Positions 19,201 through 29,959 of a stretch of 64,000 nt of DNA are shown in pieces. The DNA comes from Diplonema papillatum (Eukaryota; Euglenozoa; Diplonemea; Diplonemida; Diplonemidae). The notes under the pieces were generated by a model, which made no database searches, was not told the DNA's origin, and saw only the letters and a program-made list of their open reading frames with translations. Position numbers and translations under genes: made by a program. Position 1 is the first letter of the stretch; each line of letters begins with the position of its first letter. The stretch covers positions 124,001 through 188,000 of the forward strand of contig JAPJBO010000010.1 of NCBI GenBank assembly GCA_030068145.1, in the 5' to 3' direction.

Positions 19201-20312
19201 GAGCCTCGTGATTTGATACTCATCCCGAAGAATATACAGCACCCTTCGCGTGACGTTGGAAATGAGCGGCCCATACGGATATGCCTCCTTCATCAGGCGG
19301 CAAGCATCCCTGTGTGTTTTGTAAGTTTCATGTAGTACGCTCCCAACACTCCTTAATTATTGGTACCAACATTGGTATCCAACAATGCATTGGTAGAGGT
19401 CCGTTGCGGTATTGACGTGCAAATTGCTCGTCGAAGCCGGGTATCGGGGCGAAAGACGTAGTAACTGGTTCATCTAGAACCAAAAACCCCAGGCGGAACG
19501 AATGATCGGAAGGATTGTCAACACAAAAAGTACGTGCGCTCGGCTAAATACCGGCGCGGGCCGAGACTGGAGGCAGCAGTTAAAGTTCGGGAAACAGTAA
19601 AGTTCGGGCGAGCTGAGTTCGGGCGAAGCAACGCTTGGGCGAAGCTTAGTTCGGGCGAAGCAAAGTTCGGGCGCAGCTGAGTTCGGGCGAAGCTGAGTTC
19701 TGGTGAAGCAAAGTTCGGGCGATGCTAAGTTTGGCCTGTGATGGCAAGTTCGGCACCAGGACTCCGTTTTCCCAGACTGCACCTGGGGTAACCCAAAAAC
19801 CGCGAAACATTGAGAAACTCCGCAAAAAACGCAAATTTCGGACACATCAGACCCCGAGAATCAACAAACCCGGAAAACCATTTTCGACCGGGAAAGTGTC
19901 TTCGGCAGGGTTCGAACCCGGGCCCACCCCTACGCATTTTGGCAGGAGGAAGAAAAAGCTAGCACCGCACAATTGTCTAGTCAGTACACTTTTTCAGAGT
20001 GCAAGTTTTCACCAGACAAAGCCGGGTTGGAATAGAGGCTATTCATTGCAAGTTAATAGGACCTCCAGCCTCGAACAACGGGCAAAAAGGTGGGGTCCTG
20101 CTATGTTTTTTTTTTCGCCACATTGACATTTCGCGATAGCATACCTAACATTCTGGATCATCGTCTGGAAGCTGGAGTCCTTACCTTTCGTCTGCGACAA
20201 CGTCCGTCGGAGGATCTCTGCGGCGTCTTTGGCGATGTCGAGGTTCGTATTGCTTGTTGGCCCTTTCATGTTCTTGGCCGAGACGACGAACTTTTCTATG
20301 TCGCGGAGGACA
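16215..20312 (-). CDS. EIF2B2: Translation initiation factor eIF2B subunit beta, five exons
   Basis: The beta subunit is part of the regulatory core of eIF2B, the factor that reloads eIF2 with GTP in the cytosol. Five minus-strand exons join in consistent phase: 20312-20145 (DIEKFVVSAKNMKGP, matching the family N-terminus), 19309-19105 (LISNVTRRVLYILRDEYQ), 18006-17828 (NFFQLKNNIMEHL, then QAPEHIAEG), 17080-16935 (EVILTYGYSQTVEKFL, KVIVCEAAPECKGHKLA) and 16675-16215 (VETTIIPDTLAYAYM, VVLGTYLVVANGGLIAPAGS, DYIPPELIALFITN, YIYRLLLQLYNPEDSDL, stop). All four introns are GT-AG; lengths 835, 1098, 747 and 259 bp. The first exon with the start codon was not found; only a few residues should be missing. 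The product is about 385 residues against 351 in human, the surplus being an acidic insert after RDEYQ. Introns are full of MITE- and SINE-like repeats. Confidence 0.95.
17229..17321. repeat. Two tandem copies of about 46 bp in an eIF2B intron
   Basis: GCGGCAACTGCCTGGCGTCT and the following CTTCCCCGTCGCGA occur twice in a row with almost no change. Confidence 0.8.
17459..17616. mobile_element. MITE, TGAGCCGGTCC family, copy 1
   Basis: This 158 bp element has ends TGAGCCGGTCC and GGACCGGCTCA, perfect inverted repeats, and is flanked by ATATTTT on both sides. It is non-coding. The interior matches the copy at 30962-31141 closely (ATTCGATGCAGCTCT, GGGATGGACCTGATAGA). It lies in the third visible eIF2B intron. 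The superfamily is unclear. Confidence 0.85.
18110..18275 (+). repeat. Dispersed repeat (GAGAGACGAGTTAGAGTGCAG type), copy 1
   Basis: A segment of about 166 bp starts in a short GA run and ends with GAGGCGTTCTGACTG. The same segment recurs about 710 bp downstream in the same intron of eIF2B beta with about 10% difference. Confidence 0.8.
18670..18765 (-). mobile_element. Fragment of the TGAGCCGGTCC MITE family
   Basis: GCCGGTTCACTCC, AACTGCATCGAAAGTG and ACCACGGTCTGCAGGTC resemble the complement of the interior of the MITE at 30962-31141. Ends are incomplete. Confidence 0.5.
18820..18994 (+). repeat. Dispersed repeat (GAGAGACGAGTTAGAGTGCAG type), copy 2
   Basis: This is the second copy of the segment at 18110-18275, in the same orientation. 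It has one short insertion (TGGCCCTGTC) relative to the first. Confidence 0.8.
19545..20075 (-). mobile_element. SINE-like repeat with B-box and AAGTTCGGGCGAAGC array, copy 1
   Basis: The left part is an array of about ten degenerate 13-15 bp AAGTTCGGGCGAAGC units (19576-19730). A unique part and GGGTTCGAACCCGGGCCCACC (about 19908) follow; its reverse complement holds a perfect RNA polymerase III B-box (GGTTCGAACCC). The right part ends in TAGAGGCTATTCATTGCA. Copy 2 at 49420-50022 shares all three parts in the same order. A tRNA-derived SINE is the best reading. It sits in the first visible intron of eIF2B beta. Confidence 0.7.
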
Positions 20313-20984
20313 CTGTGGTTAGGGTGTGTTCCTTCGTGGCAATTTATGTTCCGTCTCGGAGAATGCTGCGCTCACGATCTTGCAGACTGAAGCGGAAGAC
20401 AAGGAGAGATCTGAAATACGAGCTTGCCACTAGCTACCAGCAAACGATGGCAAACCACTGCCCTTGTTGTACTGGCCTGGACATGTCACGGCGATTTGGG
20501 GTCCAGCTGGGGTCCTTCTGGAGTCCTGGCTTTTTGGCGGGACGGGTTCTCCGGCTGTTCTTTTGAACCTGCACCGATTCAGAGCAAATGCGTTTTCGCG
20601 ATCTTCTGGATGTTCTTCTGGTGCTTTGTGTGAATGTTCCTCAGCAGGCCTGATCCTGGGGCGCCGGGGGAAAGTGTCCCACACAGCCAATCCTCATCGG
20701 GAGCGTCGACCCGGTCTTACGACCCCTGAAGAAGGAGCCGGCTCCCAAAAATGTTGGAACACCGAAAGCCCGCGACTGACCAACGACGAGCACCTGGCAT
20801 CCTGGGGCGCCTTTGTCACAGATCGTGCTGCAAAACCAGATGGAGGAAGAAGAAGAAGAAAAAGGCCGCTCCTGGTCCAGGAACGTGACGGTCAACCACA
20901 GCTTGCAAAGCTTGAGTCGGAGGCAGCACAGTGCCAGAACCCCGTCCGCTCTGCCCTGCTGCTGACGTCTCGACGAGCTTGTGT

Positions 20985-21645
20985 TCAGCGCGAGCGCCAA
21001 GCCTCAAGGTGCTCCAAGCCTTGATGCTTTAGTTTGGGAAATCGGTAGCCACTTGACCCGTAGGCCCGTGGCTCTGCAGTGCCGCCGAACACGTGAAGCT
21101 TGCCTCCGTGCCAGATGGAGGTAGAAAAGAAAACACGACATACTCGGGCGGAAGCTTGCTTCTCGTTGTCATGTTCGGAGTCACAGACGACAGAACACGC
21201 CGTCCCTCTTTGGCTCCCTCCCTCCTCCCGCCTGTAGTTCTCAATAACTGTCATCTGCAGAATAACACGAAAAGCCTCTAGGCAAAAACCCGTTTTCACA
21301 TGTCTTCTGGAAGCGCGATAGCAGGCACGGGCCGTCTCTTCGCAGCTTCCTCAATGATGTACCCATATAAAGCATGTGCTTATCAAGAGTGCAGCTGAAA
21401 GAGGCCACCGTGCCTTTGATTCCGCGCAGCAAAACCTCACCGGATGCAAGGTACAGTGGTATTTCCTTGATTCCCCAACAACAACGGATACGCGACCTTT
21501 TATCACGGCACGACCGCTCGCATAGGACACCCTCTGGGTGTCACACAGCGTAACTTGCACGCGCACGATTGAAACCCCCCCCACACACGTTGATTTGTTC
21601 GCAGCATCGACCAGATACACGTGGTCGACTGTCTTGGTGCCGGTT
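20985..21645 (-). CDS. Candidate exons of a beta-propeller or Kelch-like protein
   Basis: Two parts of the minus strand look coding. At 21645-21441, after the acceptor TGATTCAG, the frame reads KTVDHVYLVDAANK, GVSIVRVQVTLCDT and GRVSVVVGESRKYHC with strand-like patterns. At about 21130-20985 a frame reads WHGGKLHVFGG, the centre of a Kelch repeat. A short stretch between them (GTVASFSCTLDKHMLYMG) also has a propeller look. Exon joins could not be settled, so this is listed as one region. Confidence 0.35.
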
Positions 21646-23247
21646 CTGAATCACCCTGATGAACGCCTCTTGAACATCGGTGATAAACCCGATTGTGCCT
21701 GTCCATCCGCGTTTCCTGGATCTCACTGCGCGGTCCTTTCACCCCGATGAAGATTTTTGCTGGCAAACAACGCAAACGGTGAAGCAACGCTTTCTTCCGC
21801 AGTGAATCATGCCATCAGTGGGTACATTCGACGGAAAGCCAAATGCAAAAAAATGAGAAGGGAACGAAAAAGTACTTCAAAAAGAGGAGACTCTATAATT
21901 CTGAACTTCAGCAAGACGGTTGAAGTATGGCAATAGCAATACAAATTATCCGCTAAAGAGTATTGCACGTCGAAACGTTGCTGGGGAGCTGTCAGAATTT
22001 TAACCAGGCATGGTGGCGCGGAGTTAAAAAGGCGGAAAACTCAGGGTCGAGGTAATGGAGTGGAGGAAGAACTCTGCCGGCGACAGAACCGGCAGGTGGG
22101 ACGCCAGGTGCATCACTTATTTTTTTTTTTTTCAAACTTGGACAGAGAAAAGCGGTTCCAAAGTTTGCACGCATTGAAATATACCGGGGCACATGGTGCA
22201 ACCGTTCCCGGTAATGTTCCCGTCAGAACAGCTGTGATCCCCGTGGTACAGCATATATAATAAGGAATAGCACTATTTGCCGGTACCGGTCGAAGGGCCA
22301 CGGTTTGAGCATTGAACAACACGAAACCAACTGAATTCGTAGCAGTAGTTTGTCGAACTGCCGAAAGCAGCCAGGTGTTGCTTCGCTCTTTTTCTCTTGA
22401 GCCTTCCCCGGCGATCTTTTGTGCACACGCACTTGAATCTGCTAGGAGCTGCACCCCTTTCTGAGAAGACAAGGGGCCGTTCTGCGCCGTGATACGTTAT
22501 TTTTCGGTCCTCCAGGTTTCTTCGGAGCCAGAAGCCCGAGCAGCTGCCGGATCGTCGGGCCGTGCGAAGACAGTCGGCCATCACACACACGCACAAAAAA
22601 CGAGCCGAGGAAAGCGTGCGGCAAAATCCACGTGCTCGGCGGGACAGCACCGCATAATAAGGTTTGCATGTGGGTTGGTCGTTATACCTCGTCGCCTACA
22701 GCAGCGGCCACCGCTGGTGTCTCTTGTTGGTTCTTGTCACGGTGCATCCATGGGGTATGATGAGCCCCGCCGACGGTAGTGCATTCTTTTTTGCCGGACT
22801 CCGCATCTTGCTTGGCGGCTCCTCCTTTCTGCCTGTCCGGAGTAGCGTGCCATCAGGCTAACAGGCTATAAAACTGTTGGGCACCCCCGCCGGGTTAACG
22901 TAAATCCGGGAGTGCCAGAATCCGTATCCACTTCCTCTGTTTCAGTTGTTGGAAAAATATTGGGGTCATGGTTCGTTTCTCCGGCAAGCTGGCGTAATTC
23001 GTGCTCCATTTTTGCAACGAGCGACTCCTTTCCGGTTGTGCCATTGAGTTAGCTGCAACCACGCCAACATACTTGCGTCGGGCAGTGCCGGAGCCCAGTC
23101 ACCGATGCGTAGCTGGCCATATGTCAGTACGACTTTGCGTCCGGACGAAAACACGCTGCCGATGTATTTCTTAGAATACACTGAAGGGCAACCCGCAAGA
23201 CTGCTGGTGCCAATAAATTGCAGACAGCCGGCTTGCGTGAACCCCTG
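21646..23247. other. No supported gene
   Basis: About 1.6 kb. A minus-strand frame at 22273-22590 (MADCLRTARRSGSCSGFWL) has some protein-like parts but no clear splice sites. Short T runs at 22115-22130 are present. Confidence 0.4.
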
Positions 23248-23700
23248 CTACCGTTTGTCAACTGGGTTGTTCTCAGTGTCGGAAGCCCAGCTTCGGTTGC
23301 TTGCATAAGGATATTCCCCCCCCAATCGAGCTACCGGCAAGCTGTACCGGAGTTCGGGACCTAAACGTTCCGCAAGGACTTGCGACACCGCTAACGTTGT
23401 CATCGTTTTGCTTGAGCTGCGCATGTATTTTATGTTTTGTGTTCCGGCAGGGACTTCAAAAGTCTGGCGCCTGAGCCAATCCCACAGTTTGAAAACGTCT
23501 AGCGAGGGTTTCTGCATCACCGAGCGGCTGCTTTGCTGCGCTGTGGAACGCGCTGCGGGAGAGTTTTCTGTACGTTCGATTACTGTAGTAGGAGGTGGTA
23601 AGTTCCTAAAGATCGGTCTTTCAGATTTACCGTTGTGGAACATCAATCCCCAAAGGTACCGCTGGCTGATAAAGAATCCCCTGGGTTCCGACAGGTTGCC
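23248..23700 (-). CDS. Candidate exon, unrecognised
   Basis: A minus-strand frame of about 150 codons contains FFISQRYLWGLMFHNGK, DVFKLWDWLRRQTFEVP and VLAERLGPELRYSLPVARLG, separated by a Ser/Thr-rich stretch. Composition is protein-like and balanced. A CTAAT branch-like site and a TTCTTTGAG acceptor lie just upstream (about 23730-23760). The end was not resolved. No family recognised. Confidence 0.35.
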   Translation of the reverse strand, partial: GNLSEPRGFFISQRYLWGLMFHNGKSERPIFRNLPPPTTVIERTENSPAARSTAQQSSRSVMQKPSLDVFKLWDWLRRQTFEVPAGTQNIKYMRSSSKTMTTLAVSQVLAERLGPELRYSLPVARLGGEYPYASNRSWASDTENNPVDKR

Positions 23701-23730
23701 TGGAGCGGCGTTCTTTTGATTGAAGCTCAA

Positions 23731-25760
23731 AGAATTGGGTTGCTTAGATTAGCTGATCTGCTGCAATGCTCTGCAATATTGCGGTGCGAAAGTAGCTGGG
23801 TGCCGAATTTGGAGGTTGGCTTGCATCGCGCCTTCCGTATCTGTTTGTTTCTTCGGGTTGTCGTCTCTTGCCTTCTTTCGGGCACAAACAACAAGTCCGG
23901 GTCGCTAAAAACCAAAAACCCGGTTGCGGCATGCTGGCACGTTGCAACCGCAGCCCCAGCACCCTGTGCATCATCGTGTATTCGAAGGCGGCACTGTGCC
24001 AGTCACAGGTCCCTGTAGTTACCTCCAGCTTTACCCTTCGTACCACAAGGAACATGCAAGTGCCTGTTCAATGTCGCATGGAAGAGCCGGAGCACGCGCC
24101 CGAATCATTTAAATATTCTTTTTTTTTTTTTTTAGCTTGGGTAGATGAACATTAATTATCCTCCCGGGCCCACTTTTTTCATGGCTGGACCTTCGATTGT
24201 CGAAGGAAGCGGGGTTCTTTTTCTTGGACCTTTCGTTTCGTTAGTACTTCTCTGCATGAGAGTGTACAGGTGGATTGGCTTGCACGTGCCAGGCCTTCGC
24301 TCTGCGCCAACCGGTGGGAACCTTTCTGGCAACTTCACGCACTATGAAACAATCAAAGCTGGGAATTATACATCCGCGCCCAGGCCAAAGCCTTGAAAAA
24401 GCGGCTTGCTCGCCGTCTTCGCCAAGAATGGTAGAACAACTACTACCATTACGCTTGGTGGGGGTTCTTCGTAAGAACAATTTATTGGAAACTCGAAAGA
24501 GAACGCTGGCAGCGTGTTTGACGAACCTAACGATGTTCACTCACAAACAGGCTAAGTTCCCCGGTGCAGACAACGCGCCTGTTCTATTTTGTGGTACCGT
24601 CAATCCAAGGGGACGAGCAGTTTGGTGCCTTGTGACTTTTGTTTGTTTAGAGTGAACCTTCGCTTGTTTGCAAGGGAATTTTGTGACGCGCGCTTCAGCT
24701 ACGGAAGAACATGTACACTCTTTACAGGGTGGTCGTTTTCTTTCTCAGCACGTCGGCCACCGGCGGACTCCCGGCTGCTGACATCCCGGGGCCGATTTCG
24801 TCTCCTAGTGCACCATACAATGCATTTCGACGGAATCCGCGCAGATTTTTTGTTTATACTCCGACAGCTCTCACACGGACCCCAGACGGACCCCAGGCGG
24901 ACCCTAGGCGGAATCCTTGTGAGTCCGCCTGGGGTCCGCCTGGGTTCCGCGTGAGTGTTTTCAATGTAAGAATACTCAGTGTTTTAGTATTCTCTGAAGC
25001 ATATTTACTTCTACTTCTACACATAATAGAGACGCATTCGTGCGCAGCGTGATCTCCCCCACACTGCGGCCTGCAAATGTCGGCGGCACCGTGCAGTCCT
25101 GCGGAGGCACGCGGTTCACACCCGTTTGCCCAGAGTCAGGAAATACCCCGGCCACGTGCTCTCTCCTGAACTCGGGCGGCCTCGTCGGTTGCGTTTATTA
25201 CACGTGCTTTCAGCACGTTATAACACTCAGACACCCACAGGCACCGCAGAGCCCAAAACCGGGGTTTTGGCTGAAACCGGCTTTTTTGCGCGGTCAGACA
25301 AAGCGCTAAAGTCCCCTGGATTGGTCACAAGGAAAGTATGAAAAACGTGTCTGGAATTCTTGTGCCTGGTTACCTACGGTGCACTACCGTGCATATAGAA
25401 AACTGCGGGGTGGTTTTGTGTTTCATTTTCTGTGTGAGCAAGGAAACGGGTGGGAAACACCATTTGTTTTGAAGGAAAGGAGGAAACGTTGGCGTGAGCC
25501 GATGGGAACACACTTCGATGCCGCCCGCTAGTCGAGACAAGCCGGGTTGTGGAACTTGCGACCATGCATTGTCTTCGACGCTTTCTGAAAGGTGTGGCAA
25601 ACACGACGAGTAAGAAACCCATGAAAGGAGAGAGGTTGAGTGTTGTGGGAGCGGCGAGATCAAAAAGAAGGCGAAAATCCGCTTCTTCAAGTACCAAGTA
25701 GACGGACTCAGGGAGCTGTCGTGAACAGTTGCATGTTTCTTTCTTTCCAATAGAAAGGGT
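23731..25760. other. No supported gene; one hairpin
   Basis: Two kilobases without a convincing coding region. A T run occurs at 24120-24134. An inverted repeat at 24871-24953 is described separately. Confidence 0.45.
24871..24953. repeat. Inverted repeat, arms about 31 bp
   Basis: ACGGACCCCAGGCGGAC-type sequence on the left is matched by GTCCGCCTGGGGTCCGCC on the right with about three mismatches and a loop of about 20 bp. Within each arm the GGACCCCAGGCGGA unit is itself repeated. Confidence 0.75.
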
Positions 25761-26156
25761 AGAGACCAAGGGGCAGTTTGCAGATGCTAAGCTAAAATAA
25801 CTCTACCAGAATTGACCTTGGTGCAGGCGCGGGAAGACTGAGTTCAGCAGATAACCTGTCTGAGTGTCTGCAGAAAGGTCAGCGATGAGTCTAGAGACCA
25901 AGGGGCAGTTTGCAGATGCTAAGCTAAAATAACTCTACCAGAATTGACCTTGGTGCAGGCGCGGGAAGACTGAGTTCAGCAGATAACCTGTCTGAGTGTC
26001 TGCAGAAAGGTCAGCGATGAGTCTAGAGACCAAGGGGCAGTTTGCAGATGCTAAGCTAAAATAACTCTACCAGAATTGACCTTGGTGCAGGCGCGGGAAG
26101 ACTGAGTTCAGCAGATAACCTGTCTGAGTGTCTGCAGAAAGGTCAGCGATGAGTCT
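25761..26156. repeat. Three identical 132 bp tandem repeats
   Basis: Units start at 25761, 25893 and 26025 (AGAGACCAAGGGGCAGTTTG) and end ...CAGCGATGAGTCT. I see no difference among the copies. They do not encode a continuous protein; 132 is a multiple of three, but all frames show stops. Confidence 0.9.
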
Positions 26157-26609
26157 GGTTGGTGGACAGTGGCTGTTCGTAGCTCGTCCCCGCAAGCCAT
26201 GCCAAAGAGGCGCCTCACCGACGCCGAGAACGCAACACGGACAGAAGCAGCCGAGCTGTCACTGCAGACGAAGAATACAAAACACGAATCGGACTGATGC
26301 AGCGCTACAGCGCCGCGCCGGCCGTCAGTCGCCTCTTGACAAAGCAAAACGTGATTGCATGGGCCGCAGGTCATTTGGTCCAGCGGCTTGCCGTCAAAAA
26401 ACGGACCAGTCAAGAATACGGTCATCACCGGTGATTTTCGCTCGATGACTGGCAAGCCCAAGAAGACAAGAAAACCTGCCGGTAAAAAGAAATGTTTTTT
26501 TAGAGTGGTGGTAGGAGCGGGGGGGGAGAGGGCGCTTGCTTCCGCCACGTGACAACTTATTGTTCAGAAACCGCTGTCAAACCAGCTTTCCCAATGCGCC
26601 AGTTCCATC
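26157..26609. other. No supported gene
   Basis: A plus-strand frame at about 26199-26297 (MPKRRLTDAENATRTEAAEL) and a minus-strand frame at 26130-26548 overlap. Neither has enough support. Confidence 0.4.
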
Positions 26610-26833
26610 TACCGCAATTGGATTAATGTTGAACCGGGTAAAACCTGGGACACCCAGCCCATTTTTTAGCTGGGTCCCAGGTTTTCGGCATTCTTTTTCC
26701 GGGGTTTAGCGACTTTGCGTACTTTGCAGAATATCACGACCCTGGTGCTTGCCTGCGCCTTCGGGTGCTCAATACTCAGCTCGACCCCTGGATGCCGCTG
26801 CCATGGGAGGCTGCAGGAGGTACCCCCGTGTAA
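26610..26833. mobile_element. MITE-like repeat, TACCGTAATTGGA family, copy 1
   Basis: It starts TACCGCAATTGGATTAATG and contains GGGTAAAACCTGGGACACCC and ACGACCCTGGTGCTTGC, all shared with the better copy at 33297-33552. The right terminal repeat is lost. An internal hairpin CTGGGACACCCAG...CTGGGTCCCAG is present. Confidence 0.65.
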
Positions 26834-27424
26834 GGCGACTGCACTGTAGTCTACAGTGCCCCCGTGTTTAAGATGGATACCCCCCTTGTTTAAGATTGAT
26901 ACCGCCAAAACTCGAATTATTCATCCATCTTCGTGTGTTCCAATCCGACCAACCTATCCTCGAAAAAATGAAGAGCCCACAATTTCGGAACGCAGGTTTG
27001 CTGAAAAAAAAGACAGGGCACGCCGTCAGCAAATGGGGTAAACGTTGTTGACGCTCCCGCGGAGGGGTGCCCGCAAAGAAAAAGCCAAAAGACGCAAAAA
27101 ACCGTACAGCAAACAAGAAATAAGACAAAAAGGATAGGGAGGGAGCAAGCAAGTGGCTGGAGTAGTCATCATAGATACCGCCGAAGCTGCTGGAGAGAAC
27201 GTACTTCGTCCAGCCTTGCACGCTGAACAACCAAATAAAGATTCACGTCTGATCTTCTTGACCGGTATCAGGCACTATGCTTACCGCGGCATACCCGAGG
27301 TAAGTATCGATCTGGAGGGGATTTTTTCCCGGATCCCTTTTGGCGGCAAAACACAGGTTCTAGCCAAAGGCTTCACGCACTCCTCGTCACCCCGACAAAT
27401 TCTCTGCAAAAATCTCGAGGGACT

Positions 27425-27640
27425 GCCTTGTGCTCATTTCGAAGGAGGCTCGAGGGGGAGAAAACAATACAACTACAAAGTGGGTCTTTTTTGTTGAACG
27501 CTTACGCCCGCCACTAAACTCAGATTTACCTGTGTTTCGTGTGGGCTACAGCACATTTACCTCGTTTGATCTATCGCAACTGGCAGTCTCCTCAAGCATT
27601 TCCAACAAAGCAGGTGCTCATACAATAATAAAATCCTCAC
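27425..27640 (+). mobile_element. SINE-like repeat (GTGGGTCTTTTTTGTTGAACG family), copy 1
   Basis: The segment carries GGGGGAGAAAACAATACAAC, CTTACGCCCGCCAC, GTGTGGGCTACAGCACATTT and ACAAAGCAGGTGCT, all shared in order with copies at 40205-40415 and 40760-40925. It ends in an A-rich tail. No B-box was identified. Confidence 0.7.
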
Positions 27641-28532
27641 TCCTATGCTTGTGTTTGTCACTCTCGTCCACCGCTCCTGCTCTGCTTGCCGCGCGCCGTA
27701 TGGTTGGAGTAAAGGTGAAGCCAGAAAGCCGCTAATCTTGCTGCTGACCACATGAAGTGGTGCCACGGGAACTCCGAAGAAAAATGAAGCAAGTGGGAAG
27801 GGAGGGAGGGGAAGCAAGCTACTTTGTTTCTCTGGCCGGATTGGGAGCGGCAAACCTGTCGTTCGGAATATTATTAGCCTTTAAAGAAACAAGTTTCCTA
27901 CAAAAAAAAAGAGAGAATCCCCAGGGAATAGGTATCCATTGACACACACTCATACGCACAACAAACACGCACCTTTCGGCACGTCTTCATCCGAGTGATG
28001 ATGTGCTTTAAAGAATACTGGTTACTTTCTCGACACAAACGTCGTGCCAGGGGCAGGGTTGGCGGTTCCAACAAACGTAACCATTCATGGTATAGTGCAG
28101 CAGTGCATATACGCTTGGCAGCGCTACAGCCCGTCAGAATGACTTTGCACTTGGGCGCATGTTGCCGTCCGGTAAATACGTTCGGTGCTTGTAGCCTTGT
28201 TGGTTTTGGTGTGGTCGGTATAGCCAGGGGGAACTACGGGGGAACTACGGGGAACTGACCTTGGGGTGTCTTTTTTTTTTGTAGTGGATTTTTTCAAACG
28301 CCACGCACCGGCGCCAAACCGGGAGCTTTGGAGTGAGCAAAACGGTTCCTCTTGCTTGGGCTTTCCAGAAGGGCCAAGCCTTTTGAAAAATGGAGCCTTC
28401 GGGGTGTCGGGGGTGGTGCTTTCGTGACGCCGTGGCATGAAGGATTCGTTGGAAAGTAGACTCGAACGCTATCGCAGGACTCGCAGAAGTCGGTTGGCTC
28501 ACGCTTGCAGGAACCTAAGTAAAGCTCGCTAC
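27641..28532. other. No clear gene; possible 3' exons
   Basis: On the minus strand 28245-28500 could hold the last exon of the gene at 28533-29440, since several frames are open, but none is decisive. The rest is unremarkable. Confidence 0.4.
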
Positions 28533-29440
28533 CGGGCCCCCTTCAACGTTCCCCAAGAGGACTGTGGGAAAAGCACAGTTGCCACCATTGCGTGCTTGTA
28601 CTGGTCCTTGAAAATATTCGCGTTATCGTGACGGATGGCAGAGGCCTGACCGATCGAGATCTGCAGAATATCTTGGACAGCCCACAGATAAAATTGGCAG
28701 CACGCAATCAAGAGTCCGGTGATAGACGAAAATATGTGCTTGAGTCCAACTTGTCTGCATGGAAGGGAAGCTGATAAGAAATTACTGTCTGCATGGAAGG
28801 GAAGCTGACAAGAAGTTACTTCTTGATAAACTGCATGCCCTCACCCGAAGCATGCCATTCAAGGCTAATGTTGTTGTCGGCAAACTGCTCTACGATCTCT
28901 GGAACAGAAGGATGCAGAGCCCGAAGAACCCAAGGCTTTGCCGTGTCCGAAGTCTCCCTCTCGCCAGCGAAAGAAGCAAACAAGCCAGAGCCTCTCCTTG
29001 CGCGCCATTCCGACACTCCAATCCCTCTTGGGTTTGGGCAAGAAGGTGATCTGCAATCACGTTCAGAAGCCCAGGTGGCGTTTGCATCAGCTCCTCTACT
29101 CTGGGAGAAACCGGAAGCTCTCCGGAGATGGTACCTGCATTCCAACTCGTCCTCTTGGGAAAGGCCAGTCGACGGCTGTATGCAAGTGGGCGGAGGCTGC
29201 GCAGGCTTGACTACCCCACAAGAAGGACTCGCTGTCTCTCTGTTCTGCCCCTGCCGCCATAGCCATCTTATCCTCAGCACCAGTTTCTCCTCCTGCAACG
29301 CAACCTTGCCTTCAGCATGGCCATTATGACTGTCATTCTGGTTATCAACCTTGCTCCTCGCTCGGGTTGCCGTCTTCGACCGCGACCGCCTCTGATAGTT
29401 TGGGTTAGAATGCAAATAATCTGTGGCGATTTGCGGTGTC
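28533..29440 (-). CDS. Candidate host gene, two exons, with a membrane segment
   Basis: Upstream exon (about 29440-28820): a long frame rich in Ser, Arg and Gln (KTATRARSKVDNQNDSHNG), then ISLEWHASGEGMQFIK, ending at AA/GTAACT. Downstream exon (28754-28533): after CCATGCAG the phase agrees and gives KQVGLKHIFSSITGLL, a hydrophobic stretch LLIACCQFYLWAVQDILQI, then SAIRHDNANIFKDQYKHAM, ending at CCG/GTAGCG. The intron is only 65 bp, and a 34 bp tandem duplication within it repeats the 3' splice site. The start and the last exons are not settled. Function unknown. Confidence 0.45.
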
Positions 29441-29895
29441 GCGGTTATCTCTTCGTACGTGATGTGTCATTCTTTCGCCTCTTTAGCTCGACTTGATCGT
29501 CGCGCTCAGGCGCGCGTTTGGTGCCTCGCTTCTTCTTCGATTGCTCGTCCAGGTTGCACAGGCGCTTTCACACGCCACAATTCACTTTCTAGTGCTCGTG
29601 GCACACCCGCTCACTCCACTTTTCGTGTTCCGTAGCGTTGAACACCGCCCATCTCGCCGCACGCTCTGCCCTTCCACCTCCACACGTAGGGAGAAGATCC
29701 ATCCCCCACGCCTCGTCGCTGAACTCGTGCCGTCGTCAGCTGTCTCGAGCACTTCCATCGTCTCCGTACCACCACGGAAGATCGGCCTCATCTCGTACCC
29801 CCCACGCTCCACCCTTCTCAGCGACCCTATCTTCCCCAGTTTCCTGTCTGGCAGAAACGGTCCGTCGCCGTTTCGCTCCAGCGCATCCCCGACGG

Positions 29896-29952
29896 TTCTT
29901 AGAGTTAAAGTTCGCTTGAAATTCTGGGGTTTTAGGGTCTCCGTGACCGTTC
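29896..29952 (+). repeat. Short dispersed repeat (AAAGTTCGCTTGAAACTCCGG type)
   Basis: TTAGAGTTAAAGTTCGCTTG and GGGGTTTTAGGGTCTCCGTG recur, diverged, at 36478-36533, 41537-41597 and near 59866. The element length and ends are unknown. Confidence 0.6.
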
Positions 29953-29959
29953 ATCAGGG

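Noticed and set aside
20464-21024. Plus-strand frame of 186 codons
   Set aside because: Partly protein-like, but it lacks motifs and overlaps the candidate minus-strand propeller exons.
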